DNA of 64,000 nt from Phaeoceros laevis (lineage: Eukaryota > Anthocerotophyta > Anthocerotopsida > Notothyladales), in the NCBI GenBank assembly GCA_049999765.1, contig JBNGIQ010008494.1, positions 1 to 64,000 of the forward strand. The letters are read 5' to 3'. Under the pieces are notes generated by a model. It did no database searches. It had not been told where the DNA came from and was given only the letters and a program-made list of their open reading frames with translations. The position numbers and the translations under genes are program-made. Shown here in pieces: positions 30,703 through 41,270 of this stretch; within the stretch, counting starts at the first letter, position 1; every line of letters begins with the position of its first letter.

Positions 30703-32979
30703 TCAGAAACTGATGGATATGGGACTTCTCACAGACCGAGTCCCATCTGTCCAGGTGAGGGAGCCAAACAACCAGGTTCCAACGGTGGACCGAACAAGGA
30801 TGGAGACGTCTACTCTGAACGCTTGCTTTTCATTGAGCTCTTTGAATGTCAGCTGTGACGGGACCACATCAACCTGCACGCCTTGAGGAGCTTGTACAAT
30901 GGCCTTGTACACAGCGTTGGGGGAAGGACCCAAGTTGGTGACCGTTCTGACAAGGGAAACATTACCTGCCGCTTCTGTGACTGTAATAGAAGGATAGTTG
31001 AGGTTGCTGACGCCCGGGGCGCTCGCAGGACACTCGCTACTATCGCCAGTCACTAATCTAAGCAGTTTGGTCGTGTAGCCGCTGCTGCAGAGGAAGAGGG
31101 CAAAGTCCCTGGTACTGGCGTCGTAGACCAACCCAGGGTCAGCAGCTCTGGAGGGGTCAATCTGGCCTGCCCCATAGTCTAGCGGCCCTGCTTGAAATCC
31201 AGCATCGTTGGCCAGGAAGTGATGGCTGTTGTCCAGAACCGTGGCCGTTGTCATCAAGGCAGATTTGATGGCGGCAGGGCTCCACTCGGGGTGCAGAGTC
31301 TTGAGCAAGGCGGCTGCACCAGTGGCATGCGGGCACGACATGGACGTCCCCGAGAGGATGTTGAAGTCCACAGACCTGGAATCTGAGAGGGACTCCGAAG
31401 GGGAAGCCAGGGGAGACCAGGCTGCCAAGATGTTCACTCCAGGGGCAGTGATGTCGGGCTTGAGGATCCCGGGAGTGAGCGAGTTTGGGCCCCTGGCAGA
31501 GAATTGGGGCAGAGTAGGAGCCGGCACCACCTTGTCCACTTCCACTGTGCGCCTGATGGTGGCCACCGGTGAAGGAGTCGTCTTGATGTAGTACAGAATG
31601 GCTCCTCCGACAGCTATGTCCACCAAAGTGGACGGAATGAGGTAGCTGAAGGCCACGCTCTTCTGCATATCGTCGATAAGAATGAGCCCCACTCCGCCAG
31701 CACTCTGCACGCTGGAGCTCTTGGAAGCCCTGGTACTGTCACTCGGGGAGTGCAGGCACAGGACGATGGCCCCCTTCACCTTGACAGGGTCCAGAGTGCC
31801 CTCCAGGCAGTGCGTGGAGTTCACATCCGAGCTCGGATTCTGCGCATTCCCAGCGTAGACAAGCGGGTACCACGCGCTGCCCAGGTCCCAGGGATTGACA
31901 GCGGCTCCCCTGAAGGTCCGGTTGTTGCCCAACTGAATGAGTGAGCTGAAGTCCCGGTCGATGGAACTGGCCGCCACGGTGAGCATCCAGGGTGCAGCAT
32001 TGGTCACAGAACCGGGCCCCGGGCCGCTGTTTCCAGCCGAGGACACCACCAGAATGCCATTCTGGAGGGCATGGAAGGATCCTACAGACATCACGTCCTC
32101 GAAGTACTCGAACAATGGGGGAGGGTAGCCCAGGGAAGCCGACAACACGTCCACCCCGTCGTGGATAGCGTCATCGAAGGCCGCAAGAATGTCTGCATCG
32201 CTGCATCCTTCGCTCCAGCAAACTTTGTATACGGCTATCCTGGCTAGAGGAGCTCCGCCTCTGGCATTGCCAACACCCAGACCGTAAACAGAGGCGTTCA
32301 CCACCACTCTCCCTGCTGCAATGGAAGCAGTGTGGGTGCCGTGACCTAGGGAATCCCTGGCAGACCTGACGTTGTCGGGGCTCATCCCGCCATTGGTCTG
32401 CTCCAATCCTCTGTAGTAGTATCTCGCTCCCACCAGCTTCTTGTTGCAATGCGTGGAGTTGAAATCCTGGCCCTCCACGCACTCCCCGAGCCAGGTGCTG
32501 GGAACCGGGCCCATGAGATCGTCCCTGAAGCTCGTGGACTCGGGCCAAATGCCCGTGTCCAGCACCCCTACCACCGTGTCCCGGCCGTAGCTGCTCCTGA
32601 CCCATAGCGAGTCAGTCCTGCCGTCCTCCAATCCCAAGAACCCCCAAGAATGAGTCGTGGCTGGATGCCGAACCCTGCTAGGGAACACCCCCACCACCCC
32701 CTCCATCTCCCGCAGAGAAGCCACCTGCGCAGGGGTGAGGACGGCCGCAAAGCCATCGAAGCTCTTGCGGTAGCTGTACAGCAAGCCGGAATGGCTTCCC
32801 ACCACAGCAGCAAGCATGGCCTGGTGCCGGTCTTGCACCTGGGCCTGGGCAGACAAGCTGCGGGTGCCGGGCCCGGCGCCGGCACCCATGTACACGATCT
32901 GCACCGTGGCCTGGCCGCAGCATTGCTGCAGCAGGAGGAGCAGCGTGAGAGCTCTCAGGAACCAGCAGGAGCAGGCCAT
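30703..32979 (-). CDS. Secreted subtilisin-like serine protease (plant subtilase)
   Basis: Intronless, 758 aa from the Met at 32979. An in-frame Met at 33066 would add 29 residues, but MACSCWFLRALTLLLLLQQC is a clean signal peptide, so the inner start is preferred. The order is signal peptide, inhibitor-I9 propeptide (VQIVYMG...LLYSYRKSFDGFAA), then the peptidase S8 domain. The catalytic triad and oxyanion residues are all visible: Asp in VVGVLDTGIWPES, His in GHGTHTAS, Asn in SAGNSGPGPGS and Ser in SGTSMSCPHATGAAA. A protease-associated insert lies between His and Ser. The C-terminal fibronectin-III-like domain includes LNYPSITV and VTNLGPSPNAVY. Subtilases act in the cell wall/apoplast on peptide hormones, cell-wall proteins or in defence. 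The specific substrate is not readable. Confidence 0.94.
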   Translation of the reverse strand: MACSCWFLRALTLLLLLQQCCGQATVQIVYMGAGAGPGTRSLSAQAQVQDRHQAMLAAVVGSHSGLLYSYRKSFDGFAAVLTPAQVASLREMEGVVGVFPSRVRHPATTHSWGFLGLEDGRTDSLWVRSSYGRDTVVGVLDTGIWPESTSFRDDLMGPVPSTWLGECVEGQDFNSTHCNKKLVGARYYYRGLEQTNGGMSPDNVRSARDSLGHGTHTASIAAGRVVVNASVYGLGVGNARGGAPLARIAVYKVCWSEGCSDADILAAFDDAIHDGVDVLSASLGYPPPLFEYFEDVMSVGSFHALQNGILVVSSAGNSGPGPGSVTNAAPWMLTVAASSIDRDFSSLIQLGNNRTFRGAAVNPWDLGSAWYPLVYAGNAQNPSSDVNSTHCLEGTLDPVKVKGAIVLCLHSPSDSTRASKSSSVQSAGGVGLILIDDMQKSVAFSYLIPSTLVDIAVGGAILYYIKTTPSPVATIRRTVEVDKVVPAPTLPQFSARGPNSLTPGILKPDITAPGVNILAAWSPLASPSESLSDSRSVDFNILSGTSMSCPHATGAAALLKTLHPEWSPAAIKSALMTTATVLDNSHHFLANDAGFQAGPLDYGAGQIDPSRAADPGLVYDASTRDFALFLCSSGYTTKLLRLVTGDSSECPASAPGVSNLNYPSITVTEAAGNVSLVRTVTNLGPSPNAVYKAIVQAPQGVQVDVVPSQLTFKELNEKQAFRVDVSILVRSTVGTWLFGSLTWTDGTRSVRSPISISF

Positions 32980-33630
32980 GGTGGAATCCTTTGGAGGAGC
33001 TGCAACGCAGCATGAGGCGGAGCGGAATTCATTCACGGCCGGCCGGTTGTACGAGGAAGCACGCAATCAAGGCTGGGTCGTGAGAAGATGAATGACCTGC
33101 GGAATCAATGACCAGGGACGGTGTCGCCGGACTCGTGTCGGGGCCAAGGCACCGTCAGGAAAGGGAGGCCCCAGGAAGGAGCCCCGCCCGCTGTCCCACT
33201 CGGGGAAAACGGTACTCTGTCTTTGAACTTCCGAACCCTTCCAAAGGTCTCTAGACTTCTGTGTACTGTAGTTGGTGCCAACCGTGCCAACTGGGTAGGT
33301 CCACCTTGATTGCTGCGCCTGCGTCCAGGTGGTTCGCATTTATGGATCACGGTCGATTTCAGCACTTTTTGTGCTTGCACCGTGCACACACGGGCATGCT
33401 AATGCTGCGGGGACGTCCGGTCGATCCCCAAATCATTCCCTCAGTACTACGTCTTGCAAACGTTCTAGCAGGCAACCAGGACGGTAGAAGATTGGATACC
33501 CTCTCGTGTGCACCACATGCTTTATTGTTTGGTTGATGATGGGAAATTGGTTGCTCAGCCACCCTCTAGCCGGACAATTTCTGATATGAGATGGTCCAGG
33601 ACAGCAAGCTTTCAAGCACTGTTCTATATC
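32980..33630. other. Intergenic, no gene seen
   Basis: This is the upstream flank of the subtilase and 3' flank of the PEPCK-like gene. Only short meaningless ORFs were found. Confidence 0.5.
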
Positions 33631-35905
33631 TCAGAGCGCTATTCCTTCTGGGAGGTTGGGGAAGCTGCTTGACACGAAGTCGTTGTACTTCTTCTTCAGG
33701 GCTTCGACTGCACCACAAGATGTACTGATCAGCAGAGATAACATAAGCGTGGACTTCGGAATCTAGGGACAAAGTCGTGGCTCGGGCTACTCACCTGCAG
33801 CTTCTCCAGGCTTCTTTCCTTTGCTCTTTGGCAACTTTTCTGAAGCTGTAGAGGTCACTAACTTGTAGAGCTCAGCATCTGCAAAAACGGCCACGACATT
33901 TGTGAAAGGTGATACCACAGAGCAGAAAAACTTCAGCATGCGGATAACCAAAAAGTTACCCACCTGGCAACGTCTTCTCGCCATCGCTCGCATTTACAAG
34001 AAAAGGGGAAGCCTGGGTACTCAGCACCTGTCACAACAGAAAAAATAATGGGTAAGTTGAAGATCATCCGGGCTACCTCAAACGGTCTGCCACTGCTTAA
34101 GACTGCCACGTACCAGGGAGAGGAACTTCTCAGCAAGAGTTACAGCATCTAGTGAGGCTGGTCCAAGCTGATGAGCAGGGTTGAAAGACTCTCCGTTGTA
34201 CCCAGCCAAGAAGTGGAATGCAGCCTGGGCTGGCTGAATCTTGGAGATGGATGGGATTGCACCAGAGCTGCAGCAAACCCTCAGATGTGAGAGATAGCCA
34301 CTCAGCTAAACATATAAGCTATGTCATCAAGGACGGACATACCAGCGAACTGACCTATCGGACGTTACAATAACCACTGAAACTGGATTCTTGTATAAGT
34401 TGGGACGATCAGAAGAGGGTTCAAAAAATCTTGCTACACCGTCAGGACTCCATGCCAGCCCTGCATCTTTTGACACCGCAGCCTTGAGGATGGATGGACT
34501 TTGTTGGACAATATTTTCTGGAGCAAAAAGCAAAATAGTAGAGCCTCCATGGACGAGCAGCCTGCACATGTGACGTCAGTAGCTGGTCTTAACCAAGAAT
34601 CACTTACTGTCTACTTGAGTCCAAGCACGTAAGTGCAGCTCACATTGTGACACACATGAGTACGGGAATAGCTCACCGAGCTGCCAAAGGTAATGCACCA
34701 CGCTCCAGTATTGCTGGGCCTGCCAATGCCGCAAGGACACTCTTCACTCTGTGATCATCTGCAAAAGCTTGCCCACCTAGGAGCACACTTGAGCCTTGAA
34801 AGTTGGCAGCGATGAACCCTTTCTCGTTTTTCACTGTCAACCCAAGCGCTTCTAATGATTGAGAGCTGCAAGGAGCAGATGAAACACTGCAAGCTTCAGG
34901 CATGACATACATCGACCATCAAATGCTGAAATGGACATTGTTCACCCATGCATAACCAGCATGAGCACAATTTTTTTCAAAAAGAGACTCTAGGACAGAG
35001 AAACTCACACCTATATCGGGATGCAACATAGACGGTGAGTGGGAAATCCTCATAAGACACAACCCGTGTGGGAGTTGGCAACAAGGTACTGCGAAAGTAT
35101 AAAGACGCAGACGGATTGTCAGCTATTGTACGCAGTTTTGCATCTGACTTTGGAGAGGATCCTATAGCTCCATCATGGACATAAAGTTTTGAAGAAGACG
35201 ACAAATGTGCTGTGACCTGACAAGCAAGCCCGAGGATTCCAGTGTCAGCTAGTTCTCACGGAAAACTCTCAGAAGCAGTGAACCATGAAACTGCATCTTC
35301 AACAGATCTTGACCTCTTTGAGCAACCATTTGTATTGCCCCTGTGTTATTTCAGTAGCACCTGCTGCTGGACTCCCTGTTACATAGATGCTTGTCCCAGA
35401 TATTGCCTCTGGAAATCAGCATAATCAGGCCACAGGAGGCGCGTATCAAACCCATGCTGGACGTCGTCACCCTGCGTAATATTTTGTGCAATGCAACAGG
35501 ATTTGCAGACCTGGTACTGCCGCACCGTGCTCCTTCAATGCCTCAACTTTCAGGTTGCGATAGGCTTCCCCGGGAGGTGGCACTCCGGTTGCTGCGAGGG
35601 CCCAGTTCAGGGCATAATTCACACCTGACCCCTCCCTGGCACAGACAAAAAGGCATCACGATACAGTCTGCGAAGGTGTGGAAAACCTACGAATTTTGAG
35701 CCGGAGAAGCGATCATCTGGAAACAAGCATGCCAGGGACAATCAAAATCCAGCACAGGGCCACACCTGGGAAACACAATCTCGTCCTCCGACTCAGCATC
35801 TGCTACAACTGCGGAGCTTCCCCAGTGCCTTGAGCATTGTGCGAGAGCACGAGATCTAGATTGGAGTCGGCCGGCAAGGTGTCGAACCAATGCCGCCCCC
35901 TTCAT
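33631..35905 (-). CDS. Phosphoenolpyruvate carboxykinase-like protein, probably non-catalytic
   Basis: Ten exons (high to low) give 446 aa: 35905-35766, 35635-35511, 35408-35314, 35216-35011, 34865-34677, 34561-34355, 34267-34114, 34027-33964, 33878-33795, 33707-33631. All splice phases agree. The N-terminus (MKGAALVRHLAGRLQSRSRA) looks like a mitochondrial presequence. Similarity to ATP-type PEPCK is partial. It shows the N-terminal-domain-like region RTIADNPSASLYFRSTLLP and the late region PSISKIQPAQAAFHFLAGYNG, which corresponds to the PEPCK segment around SKL.P.QA.YHF..GY. The kinase P-loop expected in active PEPCK was not found in any exon. The protein is shorter than PEPCK (about 530-670 aa). 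Likely a plant PEPCK-like paralogue of unknown role; family assignment is from memory of the motif pattern. Confidence 0.68.
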
Positions 35906-36089
35906 CCCTCCTGCCTTGATCCTCCGGAACGGACTTCTCAGAGAACGAACATGAAAAAACCTGACTCGTCGTCCAAAGTGTACACTCGTCGTAACCTTAC
36001 CAAAAATTTGCAAAAAACCTGGACGGGCTGGGCAGACTTCTGTTTAAACCCTCGTTGTCAAGGCACGGTCTGAGAGCGGTGAAGGAAGC
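35906..36089. promoter_or_regulatory. Short bidirectional promoter (PEPCK-like / prefoldin 5)
   Basis: A 184-bp gap between two divergent start codons. Both 5' UTRs and promoters must fit here, or the initiation regions overlap. No TATA box is evident. Confidence 0.5.
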
Positions 36090-36965
36090 ATGGCGGATCC
36101 TGGCAGGCTAATGGACGAGCTGGGGAAGTTGAACATAGAGCAGCTGAAGCAGGTCAAGGAACAGTACGATGGGGAGCTGTCTGTTCTGCAGGATAGCCTG
36201 TCCAGCATCCGCAATGCTGCCACCCGCTTCGAGATGGCTGCGAAGGCCGTGCACCAGCTCTCTCTGCAACCTTCTGGTAAGGTTCTCCATGTGTTCTTGA
36301 GAAAGGTTAGGAATTTTTATGGAGCAGTCTTTCTAGGCTTGAGGAAATCTGACAGCAGCAATGGGATTGGTTTCCATTTCCAGGAAAAGAGCTCCTTGTG
36401 CCCCTGACCGCCTCTCTTTATGCGCCGGGCAGGCTTGCCGCCGTAGACACGGTTCTTGTGGATGTTGGAACCGGCTACTACATACAGGTCTAGCATGAGA
36501 CCACAAGCCAGAAAAGGTTCAACGATCTGCAGTGACTGATTGTCAAATTGCGAGATCGTGATGCAGGACGACTTCAACCAGGGGCATCCTGCTTCCTGAG
36601 AATTAACACGCTGTTCCTTTTGCAATGCAGAAAACACTACCTGAAGGCAAAGACTATTGCGAACGCAAAATCCAGTTTTTGAGAGCGAATCACGACAAGC
36701 TAGTGGATGTAAGTTTGAGGTGTTGTATTTAGCTGAGACACAACGGCAGAGCGCCTGCACATCTCTGCTGTTCTCTTTCCCTGGATACTGCGAGGCCACA
36801 AGTGCCATTGGCATTATGGTAAATTAACAGCGTGGCATTGGTGTTGTGGTTGTTAAATTGCAGGTGGCAGCAGAAAAGAAGAATGTTGCAGATCAAGTCA
36901 ACATCGTTTTGCAGGGCAAGATCAGGCAGGCCAGCTCTGCGGTTGCAGAACCACAGAGGGGTTGA
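36090..36965 (+). CDS. PFD5: Prefoldin subunit 5
   Basis: Four exons, 36090-36276, 36384-36487, 36631-36708 and 36864-36965, encode 156 aa. The pattern is that of alpha-class prefoldin: an N-terminal coiled coil ([21 protein letters not shown]), the central beta hairpins ([26 protein letters not shown]) and a second coiled coil ([20 protein letters not shown]). PFD5 is one of two alpha subunits of the cytosolic hexameric prefoldin that passes unfolded actin and tubulin to the CCT chaperonin. Length and domain order fit the family, and every intron phase restores the conserved reading frame. It shares a 184-bp bidirectional upstream region with the PEPCK-like gene. Confidence 0.95.
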
Positions 36966-37305
36966 CGAGTTCTTTGTTTTATCAGTTTTAGCAGTAGTGT
37001 TCGGAATGGAGACACAGTCAGACACTTCACTCTTTCCAGGACTGAGCGTGGTGCTGTCTGTTGTTGCAACGGACCAGAATTGGATGCGAAGCTTCAAAGT
37101 TCTGTCAGTCTATGCGGGTATTAGCACCCCGCTAGTACAGCAGGCTACTCTTGTCGTTGTAGCCTGTATATTTGACCAGTGAAGTGACTGGACCATCTGC
37201 TCGTCCTGAGAATTCCTCAAGGGTACTAGCTTACACTTAGCGAAGGAAAAAAATCTACAGCAGGCCACAGGTTGGTAGCTTAGCTCAAAAACGTTGGCAG
37301 AATGG
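36966..37305. other. Convergent 3' flanks
   Basis: About 340 bp between the convergent prefoldin and sugar-transporter genes. No other structure was seen. Confidence 0.5.
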
Positions 37306-38346
37306 TTACTGCTCAGCTGTTCGATCTCTTACTAGCGACACCGTCTCTTGATCCTGGGGTTCTAGCTTTCCTAACTCTGCATCTTCCTCGACGAATTTGG
37401 GTTGAGGTGCGGGAGCCTTGGGTGGACCCGTGGTGGATTGCTGGTAGAGGACACCGCCAACTATGGTGAGCAAGAGGCAGCCCACTCCGGTATTACTTGC
37501 GTGCTTGTCCCAGATCATGACGTTGATAACGACGGTGAGGAGCTTGTTCACAACCCCAGTTACGGTGAACGCGGTGGCAGAAATGGCCTTCCTAGCAGCA
37601 AAGCCAAAGAAGCTGATGGCGAGGCCGAAAAGGCAGGAGAGTCCGACAGAGATGAACATCTGCGGCCCCAGCCAGGAATGCTCGGCGGTAGAGGTGTCCC
37701 GCAGCTGCAAGAATTCACCTGTAAGGAGGGCAAAGAGAGGAGACAGCACAAGGGAAAGCAGGTTGTTGTAGTAGACGAAGCCCCAGGTGTTGAGGCCCAA
37801 GTTGGTGACCATGTGCTTGATGTAGACCATCTCCGTTGTGATGACCACCAAGTAGGCGGCCGCCCAGGAGTAGGCTGTGACAGTGAAGGCGGAGTCGGTG
37901 ATGACATAGCCCACCGCGCCCCCCAGAATGACTAGGAGGGAAATGAAGGTGTACTTGCCCGGTAACGGCTGCTTCCGGAAGAGAGTGTCAGCCAGAGCCA
38001 CCAGCAGAGGGGTGGAAGATCGGAAGACGATGAAGGTGTCCACATTGGCGTGCTTGAGGAGGTTGGTGTTGGTGAAGATGGCGAGGTAGAAGACGACAGC
38101 AGCTGGCAGAAATTGCTTGGCGGTATCCCAGATGAAGGGATCGTACTGAAGCAGCCCCAGCTTGCCGAATGACACTACCCCCACCACGCTGGTGAGATAT
38201 TGCAGCGCCGTGAGCAGGCTGGGGAAGGGGAAGTAGGTGATGGCGTACTTGTTGATCACCGCCAGCAGGCTGGAGCATAACGCATATCCCACCACCACAG
38301 GCACCGTTGCGTAGAGCTTGCCATCACTCAGTCCTCTGGAGTTCAT
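37306..38346 (-). CDS. GONST4: Golgi GDP-sugar transporter, GONST4/GFT1 type (GDP-fucose)
   Basis: Intronless, 346 aa from the Met at 38346. An in-frame Met at 38430 would add 28 residues not expected in the family. The protein is a ten-helix drug/metabolite-type carrier of the nucleotide-sugar/triose-phosphate translocator superfamily. Diagnostic stretches are VGYALCSSLLAVINKYAITY, LPAAVVFYLAIFTNTNLLKH, ANVDTFIVFRS.TPLLVA, TEMVYIKHMV and AISATAFTVTGVVNKLLTVV. The pattern agrees with Arabidopsis GONST4/GFT1, which imports GDP-L-fucose into the Golgi lumen for fucosylation of xyloglucan and glycoproteins. The cytosolic C-terminus is acidic and ends EPQDQETVSLVRDRTAEQ. Its single-exon structure contrasts with the intron-rich genes nearby. 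Confidence 0.92.
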   Translation of the reverse strand: MNSRGLSDGKLYATVPVVVGYALCSSLLAVINKYAITYFPFPSLLTALQYLTSVVGVVSFGKLGLLQYDPFIWDTAKQFLPAAVVFYLAIFTNTNLLKHANVDTFIVFRSSTPLLVALADTLFRKQPLPGKYTFISLLVILGGAVGYVITDSAFTVTAYSWAAAYLVVITTEMVYIKHMVTNLGLNTWGFVYYNNLLSLVLSPLFALLTGEFLQLRDTSTAEHSWLGPQMFISVGLSCLFGLAISFFGFAARKAISATAFTVTGVVNKLLTVVINVMIWDKHASNTGVGCLLLTIVGGVLYQQSTTGPPKAPAPQPKFVEEDAELGKLEPQDQETVSLVRDRTAEQ

Positions 38347-38506
38347 TGCAACACAAGGCGAGCTCAGAACAGAGATGGCAGGATCCGGAGAAAGCAAAGA
38401 GCAGGCACACGCCGATTGGAAACGCAGCAACAGGAGCAGCTAGCTGGCGCAAGGTAGGCGGTGGCCGACACCTTCGATTGCCCTAGGCCAAACGCTGCTA
38501 CCTGGC

Positions 38507-38905
38507 TTGGCGAGCAGGCTGGCTAGATCTGCTCAACTGCATCTTGTGCGGAGAACGTGCGCACGTACCTCATTTCCGCCACTGTTTTCGGCAGCACTAC
38601 GCCGGTTCCTCTCACAAAGCCGCTTCCCTTGTCGTCCCTACGCCACGACCGCGCTCGGCTTCCACCTTGCTCCCCAGCCATTTTGGGACCACGTACACAG
38701 CTGCGCCAAGAAGGGGGTTTTCCAAAGAATCAGCACGGATCACACGCCTGGTGTTTCGGCCCGGACGGACACGCAATTCCAGGCCCTAGTAGTCTCTGCT
38801 CGCGTGCCAAGCCCCGATTCCCTCCCGCGCCTCGAGCCATCTCTGGACCTGGAGTCACGTTTCTCTCGCACACTCTTGCTCGCATTCATTGCAACATCCT
38901 CTTGA
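38507..38905 (+). CDS. Possible first exon of an organelle-targeted protein
   Basis: I cannot identify this 132-aa ORF. Its first 50 residues (MASRLARSAQLHLVRRTCAR, then further Arg/Ser/Ala-rich sequence with no acidic residue) look like a mitochondrial presequence. The rest has no recognisable domain. It lies divergently 160 bp upstream of the GONST4 start. It may be chance coding potential in GC-rich DNA or an exon of a gene extending downstream. Confidence 0.22.
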   Translation: MASRLARSAQLHLVRRTCARTSFPPLFSAALRRFLSQSRFPCRPYATTALGFHLAPQPFWDHVHSCAKKGVFQRISTDHTPGVSARTDTQFQALVVSARVPSPDSLPRLEPSLDLESRFSRTLLLAFIATSS

Positions 38906-41270
38906 GGACTTCTCTTTGCTCTCTGAAGAAGGGATGGTATCGAGGTTGCATTTCATGTGCGAAGATCGTAGTGGAATGCACTACGTGGAAAACCAGCCTG
39001 GCTGTGATCTCACCATCAACAAACCGGGGCTAGAGGCATTGCAGTTTGTTATCCTATGCAGTTTCAAAATTCTGTACATTTTGGTGAAAGCTAGCTTCCA
39101 AGTAGGAGCAGGTCTGGGGGGATTATTCCTGACCACAGAAGTCTTGAAGGGGTAGTTGTTCCCATAAGTTCACGGGTTGTGGCAGATGTGTTGAACAACA
39201 TGAAGCTGAAAGATTCTCAATTTCTGCAGAGAGTGAAGTAGATGAATTAGCACGGCTGCACTACGTTTTGAAGTCAACAGGGAATGGCAACATCAACGAG
39301 CACTTTCAGCTATATAGGGTTGAATACTCGAATTATGATGCAACTGGGAAGTTCGCAAAATGTGGTTGCGTATGTCAAAAGTGTCGAGAGAGGGGCAAAA
39401 CCGACAACACCCCCCCCCCCTTAAAAGAGTCAAGAAGTTCACACGAATTGTCCAGATTGAAAATGGATGGCCGTGGCTGCATGACAGCATGACGGCATGT
39501 TTGCAACGAATGCAGAACATTTGTTTGGTGTCCTCGGCCCGCCTTTTCAGTATTTAACCTATGAAGAAGAACAACTTTACTACGTACTTCTGGGTCCGAA
39601 ATGGTCCACGTGAAGCTGGTCTACTAACAACATCTATGATGGGCTTTGCCACCGAGGTGCAACGCCCACTTCAGGAATATCTCTAGAAGTGTATACGTGC
39701 CATCATAATCTGATGTCCTGGTGCAGGTGTGCTTGCTAGATCGAGGATGTGGTGTGTCGGATGCTTCACTAACGGTGTAGTGGACTCTTTTCCTTTGAGT
39801 CCATTTGCGAGACTGTCTGTAAGGGCACTATACTGCAATTCATGGCACTATACTCCAATTCATTCATTCATTCAACGCTCTAACTCATGAATATATGCTT
39901 CAATCTGGCTGCAACTATTCTCATGAGGCCGCAATTAGTCTCATCATTTTCTACCGGGAGATTTTCTACCGGGAGAGTTAAGTTTCGAGGGTACGTTAGA
40001 GGGGACGCCGACCTTGGCTGGTCTGGACTGCTCAGGGTCTTCCTATGATGCCTTTCATTCACTATTTCTTGTTATTGTTTCCTTTGAAAACAGGTCAGTG
40101 TTGAAACGTAGGAACTTAAAGAAGTTCCGCAAAGCAGGACGAAGCCGGGGGGGAGGCTATTTGTCGTCCTTGGGAGGACAGCAATGGATGGTATGACCGA
40201 AACTCAAGTACCAAAGTTGGCGCGCGGACTTCAGCATCTTGCACGTATACTTTTGTCTTGTCAATCTTCTAAAAGCTGGGCCGGGCAAACCTGGCACTTC
40301 CGATGCCTATGTAGACGTCGTATAATCCAGAGTGCTGTTGAGTAGCACAAGTCTCCCGGCTCCAAATGGCAACCAATCTAGCATAGCGAAGTTGACAGCT
40401 TCCCCTCAGCGAAACCTGCATTCCGACACACAGATCCTGCGATCAGCTCTGAAGCTGAAAACCAGCAACAGGTCCTCTCGTGCAAAAAACAGAACTAACC
40501 ATGGCTGAAGCCAGTATGGTAAGCCCGGGGGACCTTGCACTGCTCTGTAAACTGGGATGTGATAGTCACACAACAGCTTTGGCGAACAGCAAAGTTGTCT
40601 GACCTATCAGCAAATCATTGGCATCACCATCCCCTTTCTTTGCTAGCGTAGCAGGGTCACTAACATTGTCGGGGGCTACACGTTCAAAATCAGGAGCGGC
40701 ACCTCCAGGTACCCTCGTTGGCGCACCACAGTGGAGGTAGTTAATGCTGATTAGACAGCAAGGAAGACTTGGAGCATTGTTACAAAACAAGATCAGTATA
40801 GCCTGGAAACAGCTACAATTCTTGTAGACGAAACTCATGGCCATTTTAAAAACCGTAATCCTTCTGTTTAAACGACTCCCAACCACCGGAAACACACCAG
40901 CACACACTGCTTGGGTGGGACACAGAAATACATAGGATTCATGCAAATCCATCTTACTTGGTGGCTTGAAGTTACCGCCAGATTTCAAATTAAATGAGAC
41001 TCGGGGAAACTTCCAGTAACCTGGTACTTAAGAAAGGCAACCTTGTTGGCCTTTCTCAGATTCATGGAATGTCTACAGCCTGCACCAAAGAAAGAGTCAG
41101 TTCATCAAACAAAGCTTGTAGTAGGACACGTGCTGGGGCTGCAGAGTACATTAGGCAGCCGAGGACCTGGGCAAACCTGCCAGCAAACCATTCTCTGTTG
41201 GCCTCTATGGTGTCAACATGGCTCAGATGGATGAGGTGGAACAGCTTCAGTTGGCAATTTTTCTTCTCGC
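38906..41270. other. Long stretch without an assignable gene; possible degenerate coding remnant
   Basis: From about 38935 to 39360, shifted frames give protein-like pieces (HFMCEDRSGMHYVENQPGC; EGVVVPISSRVVADVLNN; LARLHYVLKSTGNGNINEHF) interrupted by stops, suggesting a decayed gene I cannot name. An 11-C run lies at 39410-39420. Short direct repeats occur at 39828-39875 and 39947-39975. A 140-codon minus-strand ORF at 40566-40988 has no recognisable content. Confidence 0.35.

Noticed and set aside
39410-39420. Run of 11 cytosines
   Set aside because: Simple homopolymer; no associated feature and prone to sequencing error.
40566-40988. 140-codon minus-strand ORF
   Set aside because: No recognisable domain, mixed composition, no supporting splice or promoter signals; kept only as a remark.
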